A program made the translations under genes and the position numbers. Positions 37,549 through 46,115 of a stretch of 64,000 nucleotides of DNA are shown in pieces. The stretch covers positions 875,858-939,857 of the forward strand of contig NZ_AP014568.1 in NCBI RefSeq assembly GCF_000828895.1, written 5' to 3'. This DNA comes from Serpentinimonas raichei. GTDB lineage: Bacteria; Pseudomonadota; Gammaproteobacteria; Burkholderiales; Burkholderiaceae_C. A model generated the notes under the pieces. The model was not told the DNA's origin and did no database searches. It saw only the letters and a program-made list of their open reading frames with translations. The first letter of the stretch is position 1, and the number at the start of each line of letters is the position of its first letter.

Positions 37549-38619
37549 ATGAACGAACTCGATGCCCTTGAGCAGTCGGCGCGCGCGCAGTTTGCGCAGG
37601 CGCACAGCCCCGCCGAGCTGGAAAACGCCAAGGCCCAGTACCTGGGCAAAAACGGCAGCCTGACCGAGCTGATGAAGGGCTTGGCGCGCCTGAGCGTGGA
37701 TGAGAAAAAAACCCGTGGCGCGGCCATCAACGTGGCCAAGCAGGCGGTGGAGGCGGCGCTAAACCAGCGCCGCGCCGAGCTGGCCGAGGCCGAGTTGCAG
37801 CGCCAGTTGCAGGCCGAGGCGCTGGACGTGACGCTGCCCGGGCGCCACAGCGGCGGCGGCGGACTGCACCCGGTGAGCCTGACCCTCGAGCGCATCGAGG
37901 CGATTTTTGGTTCCATGGGCTTTGAGGTGGCCGACGGCCCCGAGATCGAGTCCGACTGGTTCAACTTCACCGCCCTGAACACGCCCGCCGACCATCCGGC
38001 GCGCTCCATGCACGACACCTTTTACGTGCGCGCCGGCGCGCAGCCCGAGCCCTATCTGCTGCGCACCCACACCAGCCCGATGCAAATCCGGCACGCGCTG
38101 CAACACGTGCAGCGCCACAAGCAGCAGGCGGGAGCGAGCGCTGCGGCGCTGTTTGATGGCGCCATGCCCGAAATTCGCGTGATTGCCCCCGGGCGCACCT
38201 ACCGGGTGGACAGCGACGCCACGCACTCGCCCATGTTTCACCAGTGCGAGGGGCTGTGGATCGGCGAGAACGTGAGCTTCAAAGACCTGAAGTTCGTTTT
38301 CACCGATTTTTGCCGCACCTTCTTTGAGTCAGACGATCTGGTGTTGCGCTTTCGCCCCAGCTTCTTTCCCTTCACCGAGCCCAGCGCCGAGATCGACATC
38401 CAGTTTCAGTCCGGCCCGCTGGCCGGGCGCTGGCTCGAAGTGGCGGGCTCCGGGCAGGTACACCCCAACGTGCTGCGCCACATGGGCCTGTGCCCCGAGC
38501 GCTACCTCGGCTTTGCCTTTGGCATGGGGCCAGACCGGCTCACCATGCTGCGCTACGGCGTCAACGACCTGCGCCTGTTTTTCGACGGCGACCTGCGCTT
38601 TTTGAGCCAGTTCCAGTGA
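37549..38619 (+). CDS. pheS: Phenylalanyl-tRNA synthetase alpha subunit
   Basis: 356 residues. N-terminal coiled-coil that grips tRNA (about residues 1-90), then the class II core: [53 protein letters not shown], motif 2/3 segments [16 protein letters not shown] and [23 protein letters not shown] 37549 gives the standard N-terminus [12 protein letters not shown] 12-residue insert ([13 protein letters not shown], about residues 191-203) is common in Burkholderiales. Confidence 0.97.
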   Translation: MNELDALEQSARAQFAQAHSPAELENAKAQYLGKNGSLTELMKGLARLSVDEKKTRGAAINVAKQAVEAALNQRRAELAEAELQRQLQAEALDVTLPGRHSGGGGLHPVSLTLERIEAIFGSMGFEVADGPEIESDWFNFTALNTPADHPARSMHDTFYVRAGAQPEPYLLRTHTSPMQIRHALQHVQRHKQQAGASAAALFDGAMPEIRVIAPGRTYRVDSDATHSPMFHQCEGLWIGENVSFKDLKFVFTDFCRTFFESDDLVLRFRPSFFPFTEPSAEIDIQFQSGPLAGRWLEVAGSGQVHPNVLRHMGLCPERYLGFAFGMGPDRLTMLRYGVNDLRLFFDGDLRFLSQFQ

Positions 38620-38676
38620 GCCCGCAGCAGCCCCTTCTTCGTTGACCCCTGCCACGCCTACGCACGAGAGCACACG

Positions 38677-41106
38677 ATGCAATTTCCCGAATCCTGGTTG
38701 CGTGAGTTTTGCAACCCGCCGCTGAGCAGCCAGCAACTGGCCGACACCCTGACCATGGCCGGGCTGGAGGTGGAAGAACGCCGCCCCGCCGCGCCCCCGT
38801 TTACCGGGGTGGTGGTGGCGCGCATCGAGCACGTCGCGCCGCACCCGCAGGCCGAGCGCCTGCGCGTTTGCCAGGTCGATGTGGGTGCTGGCGAGCGGCT
38901 GCAAATCGTTTGCGGAGCGCCCAATGCGCGCGTCGGCTTGGTGGCCCCTTGCGCCCTCGTGGGAGCGGTGCTGCCCCCCGGTGCCGACGGCCAGCCGTTG
39001 CAGATCGGACTCGGGCAGTTGCGCGGAGTGCCCAGCCACGGCATGTTGTGCTCGGCGCAAGAGCTGGGCATTGCCGACGACGCCGCCGGCCTGCTGGAGC
39101 TGCCCGCCGAGGCCCCCGTGGGGCAAGATTTGCGCGCCTATCTGCAACTCGATGACACCATTTTCACCCTCAAGCTCACGACCAACCTGGCGCATTGCCT
39201 GAGCGTCTATGGCGTGGCGCGCGAGCTGGCCGCGCTCACCGGGGCGGCGCTGCACACCCCGCCCTGGCCGCAGGTGGCGCCTACCCACACCGAGGTGCTG
39301 CCGGTGCAGGTGCAGGCACCCGATCTGTGTGGGCGCTTCAGCGGCCGCATCGTGCGCGGCATCGACCCGCAGGCGCGCACCCCAGGCTGGATGGTGCAGC
39401 GGTTGGCACGCTGCGGCCAGCGCAGCGTCTCGGCGCTGGTGGACATCTCCAATTACGTGATGTTCGAGTTTGGCCGCCCCTCGCACATCTTCGATCTGGC
39501 GCAGATCGAGGGTGGCTTGCAGGTGCGCTGGGGCCGCGCGGGCGAGACGCTGCCACTGCTCAACGGCCAGACCGTGGCGGTCGATGAGCAGGTGGGCGTG
39601 ATCGCCGACGCGCAGGCGCTGGAGTCGCTGGCCGGCATCATGGGCGGCGCGGCGACGGCGGTGGGCGCGGCCACGCGCGATGTGTTCGTCGAGGCCGCCT
39701 TCTGGTGGCCCCAAGCCATCGCCGGGCGCTCGCGCCGCTACCACTTCAGCACCGACGCCGGGCACCGCTTCGAGCGCGGCGTCGACCCCGCCACCACGGT
39801 CGAGCACCTAGAGCGCATCACCGAGCTGATCCTGCAAATCTGCGGCGGCCAGCCCGGCCCGATCGCCGACCAGATCATCAACTTGCCGCAGCCGCAAGCG
39901 GTGGCGCTGCGGGTGGCGCGCGCGGCCAAGGTGATCGGCATGCCGCTCACGCAGGAGCAATGCGCGCAGGCGCTGCGCCGCTTGGGGCTGGAGGTGAAGG
40001 AAGGGCAGGGCATTTTGAGCGTGACCCCGCCTTCGCACCGCTTCGATTTGCAGATCGAAGAAGACCTGATCGAAGAAGTGGCGCGCCTGATCGGTTACCA
40101 GAACCTGCCGCACACCCCGCCGCAGGCCCCGGTGACGGCGCTGCCGCGCCCGGAGCGCCGCCGTGGGCTGTACGCGCTGCGGCGCCAACTGGCGCAACGC
40201 GGCTATCAAGAAACCATCAACTTCAGCTTCGTGCAAGAGCGCTGGGAGCGCGACTGGGCCGGCAACGCCGAGCCGATTGCCCTGCTCAACCCCATCGCCA
40301 GCCAGATGAGCGTGATGCGCTCCTCGCTCATGGGCAGCTTGCTGGCGGTGCTCAAGTTCAACACCGACCGCAAGGCCGAGCGCGTGCGCGTGTTCGAGCT
40401 CGGGCGCGTGTTTGCCCACGACGCCACGGTGCCCGACGGCCCCTACAGCGTGGCCGGTGTGGCGCAGCCGCTGCGCGTGGCGGCGCTGGCTTGGGGTGAG
40501 GCCCAGCCGCAGCAGTGGGGCGTGGCGGCGCGCAGCGTCGATTTTTACGACCTAAAAGGCGATTTGCAGGCCCTGCTGGCCCCGCGCCAGCCCCGCTTCG
40601 AACCAGCGGCGCACCCGGCGCTGCACCCGGGGCGCTGCGCCCAGGTCTGGCTAGCCGGGCAGGCCATCGGTTACATCGGCGAGCTGCACCCGCGCTGGCG
40701 CCAGCAAGAAGGCTGGCAGCAGGCCCCGGTGTTGTTCGAGCTGGAACTGGCACCGCTGTTGCAGCGCGAGCTGGTGCAGGCGCAGCCGGTGCCACGGCAC
40801 CAGCCGGTGCAGCGCGACCTCGCCGTGCTGCTGCCCGAGCGCGTGACGCACGACGCGTTGCTGGCCGTGGTGCGCGCTGCCGACGGCTCGGGTTGGCTCA
40901 AAGACGTGTGCCTGTTCGACATTTACCGCCCCAAGCTGGGGCACAATGCGGGTGCAGGCGGCGTGGCCGAAGGCGATAAAAGCTGCGCCTTGCGCCTGAC
41001 GCTGGAGCGCGACGACGCCAACCTCACCGATGCGCAGATCGAGTCGGTGGTGCAGTCGGTGCTGGCCGCCTTGTCGGCGCAACTGCAAGCGCGCTTGCGC
41101 GCCTGA
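38677..41106 (+). CDS. pheT: Phenylalanyl-tRNA synthetase beta subunit
   Basis: 809 residues, full length. N-terminal tRNA-binding/OB domain (VVVARIEHVAPHPQAERLRV), B3/B4 editing domain with SALVDISNYVMFEFGRPSHI, B5 domains (RFDLQIEEDLIEEVARLIGY), the catalytic-like core and the C-terminal ferredoxin-fold anticodon-binding domain (QRDLAVLLPERVTHDALLAV to the end). Follows pheS by 57 bp and precedes ihfA by 28 bp. Confidence 0.97.
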   Translation: MQFPESWLREFCNPPLSSQQLADTLTMAGLEVEERRPAAPPFTGVVVARIEHVAPHPQAERLRVCQVDVGAGERLQIVCGAPNARVGLVAPCALVGAVLPPGADGQPLQIGLGQLRGVPSHGMLCSAQELGIADDAAGLLELPAEAPVGQDLRAYLQLDDTIFTLKLTTNLAHCLSVYGVARELAALTGAALHTPPWPQVAPTHTEVLPVQVQAPDLCGRFSGRIVRGIDPQARTPGWMVQRLARCGQRSVSALVDISNYVMFEFGRPSHIFDLAQIEGGLQVRWGRAGETLPLLNGQTVAVDEQVGVIADAQALESLAGIMGGAATAVGAATRDVFVEAAFWWPQAIAGRSRRYHFSTDAGHRFERGVDPATTVEHLERITELILQICGGQPGPIADQIINLPQPQAVALRVARAAKVIGMPLTQEQCAQALRRLGLEVKEGQGILSVTPPSHRFDLQIEEDLIEEVARLIGYQNLPHTPPQAPVTALPRPERRRGLYALRRQLAQRGYQETINFSFVQERWERDWAGNAEPIALLNPIASQMSVMRSSLMGSLLAVLKFNTDRKAERVRVFELGRVFAHDATVPDGPYSVAGVAQPLRVAALAWGEAQPQQWGVAARSVDFYDLKGDLQALLAPRQPRFEPAAHPALHPGRCAQVWLAGQAIGYIGELHPRWRQQEGWQQAPVLFELELAPLLQRELVQAQPVPRHQPVQRDLAVLLPERVTHDALLAVVRAADGSGWLKDVCLFDIYRPKLGHNAGAGGVAEGDKSCALRLTLERDDANLTDAQIESVVQSVLAALSAQLQARLRA

Positions 41107-41134
41107 TACCCCCACCCTGTTGGAGACCTTCGCT

Positions 41135-41515
41135 GTGAGCCCAAGCAACCCCCTGCCCGACACCGATCTGAGCGAGTCTGCGCCAGACGCCGACACCCTG
41201 ACCAAAGCCCAACTGGCCGAGTTGCTGTACCAACAAATAGGCTTCAACAAGCGCGAGTCCAAAGACTTGGTGGATGCTTTTTTCGATCAGATCGCGGAGC
41301 GCCTGATTCAGGGCGACGACGTGAAGCTGTCGGGTTTTGGCAATTTTCAGGTGCGCACCAAAGCCCCCCGGCCCGGTCGCAACCCGCGCACCGGCGAAGC
41401 GGTGGCCATTGCGGCGCGGCGCGTGGTGACCTTCCACGCCAGCCCCAAGCTCAAGGAGGCGGTGCAGTCGGGGCGGGCGTTGGACGAGGAGCCCGACGCT
41501 GCGGGTGCGCCCTAG
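41135..41515 (+). CDS. ihfA: Integration host factor alpha subunit
   Basis: 126 residues. DNA-bending histone-like protein; core LTKAQLAELLYQQIGFNKRE, DAFFDQIAERLIQGDDVKLS, GFGNFQVRTKAPRPGRNPRT with the intercalating Pro in the PGRNPRTGE arm. The N-terminus is extended by about 25 acidic residues and the C-terminus by about 15 relative to E. coli. GTG 41135 is chosen, with TTGGAGA seven to ten bases upstream. Position after pheT is standard. Confidence 0.94.
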   Translation: MSPSNPLPDTDLSESAPDADTLTKAQLAELLYQQIGFNKRESKDLVDAFFDQIAERLIQGDDVKLSGFGNFQVRTKAPRPGRNPRTGEAVAIAARRVVTFHASPKLKEAVQSGRALDEEPDAAGAP

Positions 41516-41540
41516 TCCCTTTTGAGGGGGGGGGGGCTGC

Positions 41541-42029
41541 TCAGGCCGCCGCCCAGCGCGCTTCCAAGTCCAATAAAGCCTGCTTGCGTGCCAGCCCGCC
41601 GGTGTAGCCGGTGAGCTGGCCTTTGCGGCCCAGCACGCGGTGGCAGGGCAGCACGATGCCGAGGGGGTTGCGCCCCAGCGCGCCGCCCACGGCACGCGCC
41701 GCCTGCGGTCGCCCAATGGCGATGGCGATGTCCTGATAGCTGCACGTTTGGCCCGGCGCGATGCCCGCCAAGGCGCCCCAGACCGCTTGTTCAAAGGCGC
41801 TGCCCCGGCTCCAGTCGAGCGCCAGCTCGAAGCGCTGGCGTGCGCCGGCAAAGTATTCGTCGAGTTGGGTCGCGGCTTGCCGCAGCAGCGGGTGTGCGGG
41901 CTTGGGCGTTGCACCCGTGGCCCAAGCCGGAATGGCGAGCTGGTCGGCAAACCACAAGCCCAGCAAGCGGTCGGCGCGCGCGACCAGAAGCAATTCGCCC
42001 AACGGGCTGTTCAAACGGCTTTGGTGCAT
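41541..42029 (-). CDS. ogt: Methylated-DNA--protein-cysteine S-methyltransferase
   Basis: 162 residues; suicide repair of O6-methylguanine. Active-site VLPCHRVLGRKGQLTGYTGG with Cys129 and the helix-turn-helix arginine finger region PQAARAVGGALGRNPLGIVL. ATG 42029 (MHQSRLNSPLGELLLVA) matches Ogt; the frame is open 18 codons further, into the tRNA-Gly region. Convergent with ihfA, 25 bp apart. Confidence 0.95.
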   Translation of the reverse strand: MHQSRLNSPLGELLLVARADRLLGLWFADQLAIPAWATGATPKPAHPLLRQAATQLDEYFAGARQRFELALDWSRGSAFEQAVWGALAGIAPGQTCSYQDIAIAIGRPQAARAVGGALGRNPLGIVLPCHRVLGRKGQLTGYTGGLARKQALLDLEARWAAA

Positions 42030-42084
42030 GGCGGCTTGGCAGCAAGGCAAGGAGCAACAGGGCACGCAGGCCACTGTGCGCAAC

Positions 42085-42158
42085 TGGAGCGGGCGATGGG
42101 AATCGAACCCACATCTTGAGCTTGGGAAGCTCAGGTCCTGCCATTGAACGACGCCCGC
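42085..42158 (-). tRNA. tRNA-Gly (anticodon CCC)
   Basis: 74 nt including encoded CCA. Acceptor GCGGGCG / CGCCCGC, D-arm GTTC..GGAC, anticodon stem TGAGC/GCTCA with loop TTCCCAA (CCC), T-arm GTGGG-TTCGATT-CCCAT. Decodes GGG. It is immediately downstream of the LysR C-terminal fragment in the same orientation. Confidence 0.96.
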
Positions 42159-42889
42159 GTGGCTCGCATTCTATTCGATGTGGCGCAATGGGAGGTCAGC
42201 GCGGGTACGCCAGCAGGCAGGCTCATTCGGTCAACAACTCTGCCACCAGCTTGCGCACGATGGATAACCCAGGCACCTCGGTTCGCTGGGCCAGGGTCAC
42301 AAAACCGAAACGCGCCGTGGCCTTGAGCGGCGGGTGGGTGTCTAGCTGCACCAGGCCGCGCCCGGCGGCATTGATGGTTAGCACCACCGCGTCGCTTTGG
42401 CGTGCCACTTCCACCAGGGTGGGCGTGTCGTCGCAGCGCAGCGTGACCATGTCGTCGGGGTTGGCGGCGGCACCGTAGCGTTCGGTGAGGATGCGCGCCA
42501 CCTCGTCGCTCAAGGGGGTGGATGCGATTGGGTAGGCCAGCACATCGTTGAACGGCAGCGGGCCGGATCGGCTGCACAGGGGGTGACCCGGGCGGCACAT
42601 GAAACTGGCCGCCATTTCTACTTGGTGGCTGATGCACAGGTCGATGGCGGGCCGCAGCGCGCGTATGTCCACCACGGCGGCGTCCAACCGGCGCTCGCGC
42701 AGGGCGTGGATGAGCAGAGCGGTGTTGCCACGCGACACCTCCAAATGCAGCTGCGGGTGGTGCCGCGACATGTGCAGGAGCAGGGGCACCGACAACACAG
42801 CCCCCGGCCCCGAACTCAGCCCTAACTCTCATGAATCCTGCGCGACACCCCGGACGATGGAAGACACTGAGGGGGTGTGCGGGCGAGCT

Positions 42890-43070
42890 TGGGTAGAGGT
42901 CGGTCAAACCTTTGATGGCACATTGACCGCGATTCCTAACTTGACCCGCCGCCGACCACTCGTACCCTGGATTGCCTGCGGGCGCTGCCCTGACCCAGTC
43001 GGATCAGTGCATGCCTGACAGCCCACATTAAATGGAGCCGCCGGGCTTGCCCGGCAGGCCGTTGGTCTGC
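42890..43070 (+). ncRNA. Candidate bridge RNA of the IS110 element
   Basis: Non-coding segment between the left end and the recombinase. A stem GGTCGG (42898-42903) / CCGACC (42952-42957) encloses CCTAACTT (42935-42942), identical to eight bases spanning the reconstructed LysR target (CCTAACT^T). Downstream, GCCTG (43013-43017) / CAGGC (43055-43059) encloses CCACATTAA (43023-43031), identical to the right end of the element (44440-44448), next to a perfect 7-bp hairpin (43040-43055). These are what left-target and left-donor guides of an IS110 bridge RNA should match. The right-hand guides were not identified. Boundaries are approximate. Confidence 0.6.
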
Positions 43071-43129
43071 GGCACCCATGCTTGCCCTGCACGCTTGTGA
43101 TTATCGTTCAAGCTGCTAGGAGAGATGCA

Positions 43130-44362
43130 ATGGATTTGACCCCGATGCACAAGCGCGTGCTCGCGCTCGATGTTCACCAAGCCAAGATCACCGCGTGTGC
43201 CGTCGTCGAGCACGATGACGGCCGCGTGCAGGTGACCAAGCGCGACTTTGGTGCCTTCAAGCGTGATCGGCGCGCCTTGGCGCAGTGGGCGCTGCAAATC
43301 GCACCCGAGGTAGTGGTCATGGAGAGCACGGGCGTGTACTGGAAGAGCCCGTTTGCGGCACTGGAGGCGGTGGGCATCATCGCTTGGGTGGTCAACGCAA
43401 GGCACGTCAAGGCCGTGCCCGGTCGCAAGACCGACATGGCCGATGCGCAGTGGCTGGCCACGCTGGCGCGTGCGGGGCTGCTGCGCGCCTCGTTCATCCC
43501 TCCCCAGCTCATGCGCCAACTGCGCTTGGTTGCACGCCAGCGGCAAAAGCTGGTGGGCATGTGCAGCGCCGAGAAGAACCGGCTGCACAAGGTGCTGGTG
43601 GATGCGGGCATTCGCCTCAACGTGCTGGTCTCCGACATCCACGGCAGCAGTGCGCGTGCGATGATCAAGGCGCTGATTGTCGGCCAGCCCATGCACGAGG
43701 TGCTCGATCACAAGGGGCGGCTGCGTGCCAGCCGAGACGAGTTGTTCGAGGCCCTATGCACCGAGCAGTTCAGCGCCGCGCACCGCTTCGTAGCCGATGA
43801 GATCATGCAGCACATCGAGTCTCTGGAGCGGCGCATAGCGGGCTTTGATCGGTACTTGCTCGAAGGTCTGCGGCCCTGGCGGGCGCAACTGACGCTGCTG
43901 CAAACCATTCCCGGCATCGACGAGCAGGGCGCGGCCATGCTGCTGGTAGAGATTGGCGCAGACATGAGCGTCTTTGGCAGCGCTGAGCGCCTGGCTAGCT
44001 GGGTCGGCATTTGCCCGGGCAACAACGAGAGCGCGGGCAAGCGCAAGTGCGGGCGCATCCGCAAGGGCAACGCTTGGGTGCGAAGGCTGTTGTGCGAGTT
44101 TTCCCAAGCTGCGGCTCGAACGCGCTGTGCGCTCAAGGCCAAGTTCGATGCGCTGACTATCCGCAAGGGGCGCAAGAAGTCCATCATCGCGCTGGCGCAC
44201 AAGATGCTGCGCACCATCTACGCCATGCTCACCCATGGCACCCACTACCGGGACAAGGAGGTTGATTATGAGGCGCTCAACGTCGAGCGCAACGCCCCAC
44301 GCTGGATGAAGATGCTGCTCAAACACGGCTTCATCACCAATCCCGCAGCCGCAGCCGCCTGA
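43130..44362 (+). CDS. IS110-family transposase (DEDD recombinase)
   Basis: 410 residues. The RuvC-like N-domain has the catalytic tetrad in LALDVHQAKITA (Asp14), VVMESTGVYWK (Glu65) and RKTDMADAQWLA (Asp102, Asp105). The C-terminal Transposase_20 domain carries TIPGIDEQGAAMLLVEIGAD and SWVGICPGNNESAGKRKCGR with the expected catalytic Ser (Ser301). Both catalytic parts are intact, so the protein should be active with its guide RNA. ATG 43130 has AGGAGA six bases upstream; an earlier TTG at 43082 would read through the ribosome site. Confidence 0.95.
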   Translation: MDLTPMHKRVLALDVHQAKITACAVVEHDDGRVQVTKRDFGAFKRDRRALAQWALQIAPEVVVMESTGVYWKSPFAALEAVGIIAWVVNARHVKAVPGRKTDMADAQWLATLARAGLLRASFIPPQLMRQLRLVARQRQKLVGMCSAEKNRLHKVLVDAGIRLNVLVSDIHGSSARAMIKALIVGQPMHEVLDHKGRLRASRDELFEALCTEQFSAAHRFVADEIMQHIESLERRIAGFDRYLLEGLRPWRAQLTLLQTIPGIDEQGAAMLLVEIGADMSVFGSAERLASWVGICPGNNESAGKRKCGRIRKGNAWVRRLLCEFSQAAARTRCALKAKFDALTIRKGRKKSIIALAHKMLRTIYAMLTHGTHYRDKEVDYEALNVERNAPRWMKMLLKHGFITNPAAAAA

Positions 44363-44871
44363 GGCTGACCTACCCGCTGATCTCGCGGCCCCGGCCAGCC
44401 TGAGGTCAGGATGAGTCTCGGCTGCTGGTGGGGTGTCTTCCACATTAAGTTCATGTGGCCCGTGACGCCGGCCTGCATGCGTTTGCCCAGGGTTTTCAGG
44501 GCCTCGGCCTCCTGCGTCAGGATTTTGGCCCGTGGCAGCAGCTCCAGCCCCATCGCTGTCAATTCGATGCGCCGGCCCACCCGGTCAAACAGCGCTTGCG
44601 CCAGCTCGGCTTCCAGCGCCTGAATGCTGCGCGATAGGGCTGGTTGGGTCAAAAACAACGCTTTCGACGCCCGGGCGAACGAGCCCAGTTCTGCCAGAGC
44701 AATAAAGTGCCGGAGTTGAACCAAGGTCATGGCAGTTTCATGAGTTGAAGTTATTGAATAGCATACAACAATGCATTGGACTTTGTGTATCGGGGCATCT
44801 AATATGCACTTAAATGCATGCATCCAGATGGATCGCGTGCACTAAACATCACAAATTGCAGGAGCGCTTTT

Positions 44872-46083
44872 ATGTCACTCTCATCCCCAGCCACCGAAGC
44901 AGCGCGCACCCCGGTGGCCTTGGCCCCGGCCCTGGTGGACGAATTCATTGCGGTGCGGCATGACATTCACCGCCACCCCGAAATGGCGTTTGACGAACAC
45001 CGCACCGCCCAGTTGGTGGCCGAGCAATTGCGCAGCTGGGGCTACCGGGTGACCACCGGACTGGGTGGAACCGGTGTGGTGGGGCAGCTGGTGCGTGGGC
45101 ACAGCGGCAAACGCTTAGGCTTGCGCGCCGACATGGACGCCTTGCCCATCGTCGAAGAAACCGGCCTGCCTTGGAGCAGTTGCCACCACGGCGTCATGCA
45201 CGCCTGCGGCCACGATGGCCATACCGCCATGCTGCTGGCTGCGGCCAAGCACCTGGCCCAGCACGGCGCTTTCGAGGGTACGCTCAACCTCATTTTCCAG
45301 CCGGCGGAAGAGGGCGCTGGGGGCGCCTTGAAGATGATGGAGGACGGCCTGTTTGAGCGCTTTCCCTGCGACGCGATTTTTGCCATGCACAACATGCCGG
45401 GTTATCCGCAAGGGCGGCTGGTGTTTCGCAGCGGGCCCACCATGGCCTCGTCGGACTACGTGACCGTGACCGTGCGCGGGCGCGGTGGCCACGGAGGCAT
45501 GCCGCACCGCGCCGACGACCCGTTGGTGGCGGCGTCGTCCATCGTCATGGCTCTGCAAACCATTGTCTCGCGCAACACCGACCCGCTTCAGCCCGTGGTG
45601 ATCACCGTGGGCGCCTTTAACGCCGGCCACGCCAACAACGTGATTCCCGACACCGCCAAGCTCGAAATTGGCGTGCGCGCGCTGGACCCGGCCGTGCGCC
45701 GCGCCACCGAAGCGCGCATCAAGGCCTTGGTGCATGCCCAGGCCGAAAGCTTCGGCGTGCAAGCCGACATCGACTGGCGGCCCGGCTACTCGGTGCTCGT
45801 CAATAGCGAGGCCGAAACCCGCTTTGCCTTGAACGTGGCCCTACGGCATTTTGGCGCCGAGCGCGTCAACCCCAACGGCGCCATGCTGACCGGCAGTGAA
45901 GACTTTGCCTTCATGCTCGAGCGGGTGCCCGGTTGCTACCTGTTCATCGGCAATGGCGCCGATGGCGAGCCGGGTGCCTGCATGGTGCACAACCCGGCTT
46001 ATGACTTCAATGACCGCAACATCGGAATCGGCGCAGCCTACTGGGTGGCGCTGACGCAGGATTACCTTTTCCCCGCCCCCTGA
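44872..46083 (+). CDS. M20-family amidohydrolase (hippurate hydrolase/aminoacylase-like)
   Basis: 403 residues. Zinc-dependent peptidase M20D: HDIHRHPEMAFDEHRTA, RADMDALPIVEETGLPW, MHACGHDGHTAMLLAAAKHL, FQPAEEGAGGALKMMEDGL (catalytic Glu pair), dimerisation domain with GRGGHGGMPHRADDP, and the C-terminal metal ligand region GSEDFAFMLERVPG. It removes acyl groups from amino acids or indole conjugates; the substrate is unknown. ATG 44872 has AGGAG upstream. It was divergent from the now-broken LysR gene, and a TctC-type binding protein follows after 32 bp. Confidence 0.92.
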   Translation: MSLSSPATEAARTPVALAPALVDEFIAVRHDIHRHPEMAFDEHRTAQLVAEQLRSWGYRVTTGLGGTGVVGQLVRGHSGKRLGLRADMDALPIVEETGLPWSSCHHGVMHACGHDGHTAMLLAAAKHLAQHGAFEGTLNLIFQPAEEGAGGALKMMEDGLFERFPCDAIFAMHNMPGYPQGRLVFRSGPTMASSDYVTVTVRGRGGHGGMPHRADDPLVAASSIVMALQTIVSRNTDPLQPVVITVGAFNAGHANNVIPDTAKLEIGVRALDPAVRRATEARIKALVHAQAESFGVQADIDWRPGYSVLVNSEAETRFALNVALRHFGAERVNPNGAMLTGSEDFAFMLERVPGCYLFIGNGADGEPGACMVHNPAYDFNDRNIGIGAAYWVALTQDYLFPAP

Positions 46084-46115
46084 ACCTCAACCCACCACCC
46101 GCAAGGAGACTAAAA

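Larger units (their letters stand above)
42828..44450 (+). mobile_element. IS110-family insertion sequence, about 1.62 kb
   Basis: Ends were deduced from the interrupted LysR gene: left CTCATGAATCC, right CCACATTAAGT, with a CT/GT core dinucleotide that makes each edge uncertain by 1-2 bp. Subterminal 10-bp inverted repeats TGGAAGACAC (42858-42867) and GTGTCTTCCA (44433-44442) lie 30 and 8 bp inside. There is no target duplication of the DDE type. The long non-coding left end (about 300 bp) ahead of the recombinase is the IS110-subgroup layout, where that end encodes the guide RNA. Only one copy is seen in the window. Confidence 0.88.
42223..44730 (-). pseudogene. LysR-family regulator split by an IS110 element
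   Basis: The N-terminal helix-turn-helix half (TLVQLRHFIALAELGSFARA, LFLTQPALSRSIQALE) lies at 44730-44451. The C-terminal effector domain (LGLSSGPGAVLSVPLLLHM to KLVAELLTE) lies at 42827-42223. The two pieces, 280 and 605 nt, join to 885 nt, exactly 295 codons with one stop, and the junction reads GHMKLGLSSGPG, as expected for a LysR linker. So the gene was intact before insertion of 42828-44450. The fragments could make only a truncated DNA-binding domain. The regulator was divergent from the M20 amidohydrolase and TctC-type genes and presumably controlled them. Confidence 0.92.

Noticed and set aside
43022..44450. CCACATTAA repeats as target-site duplication of a shorter IS (43031-44449)
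   Set aside because: The left copy lies inside the non-coding end, not at the LysR junction; excision of that shorter segment does not restore the LysR frame, whereas 42828-44450 does.
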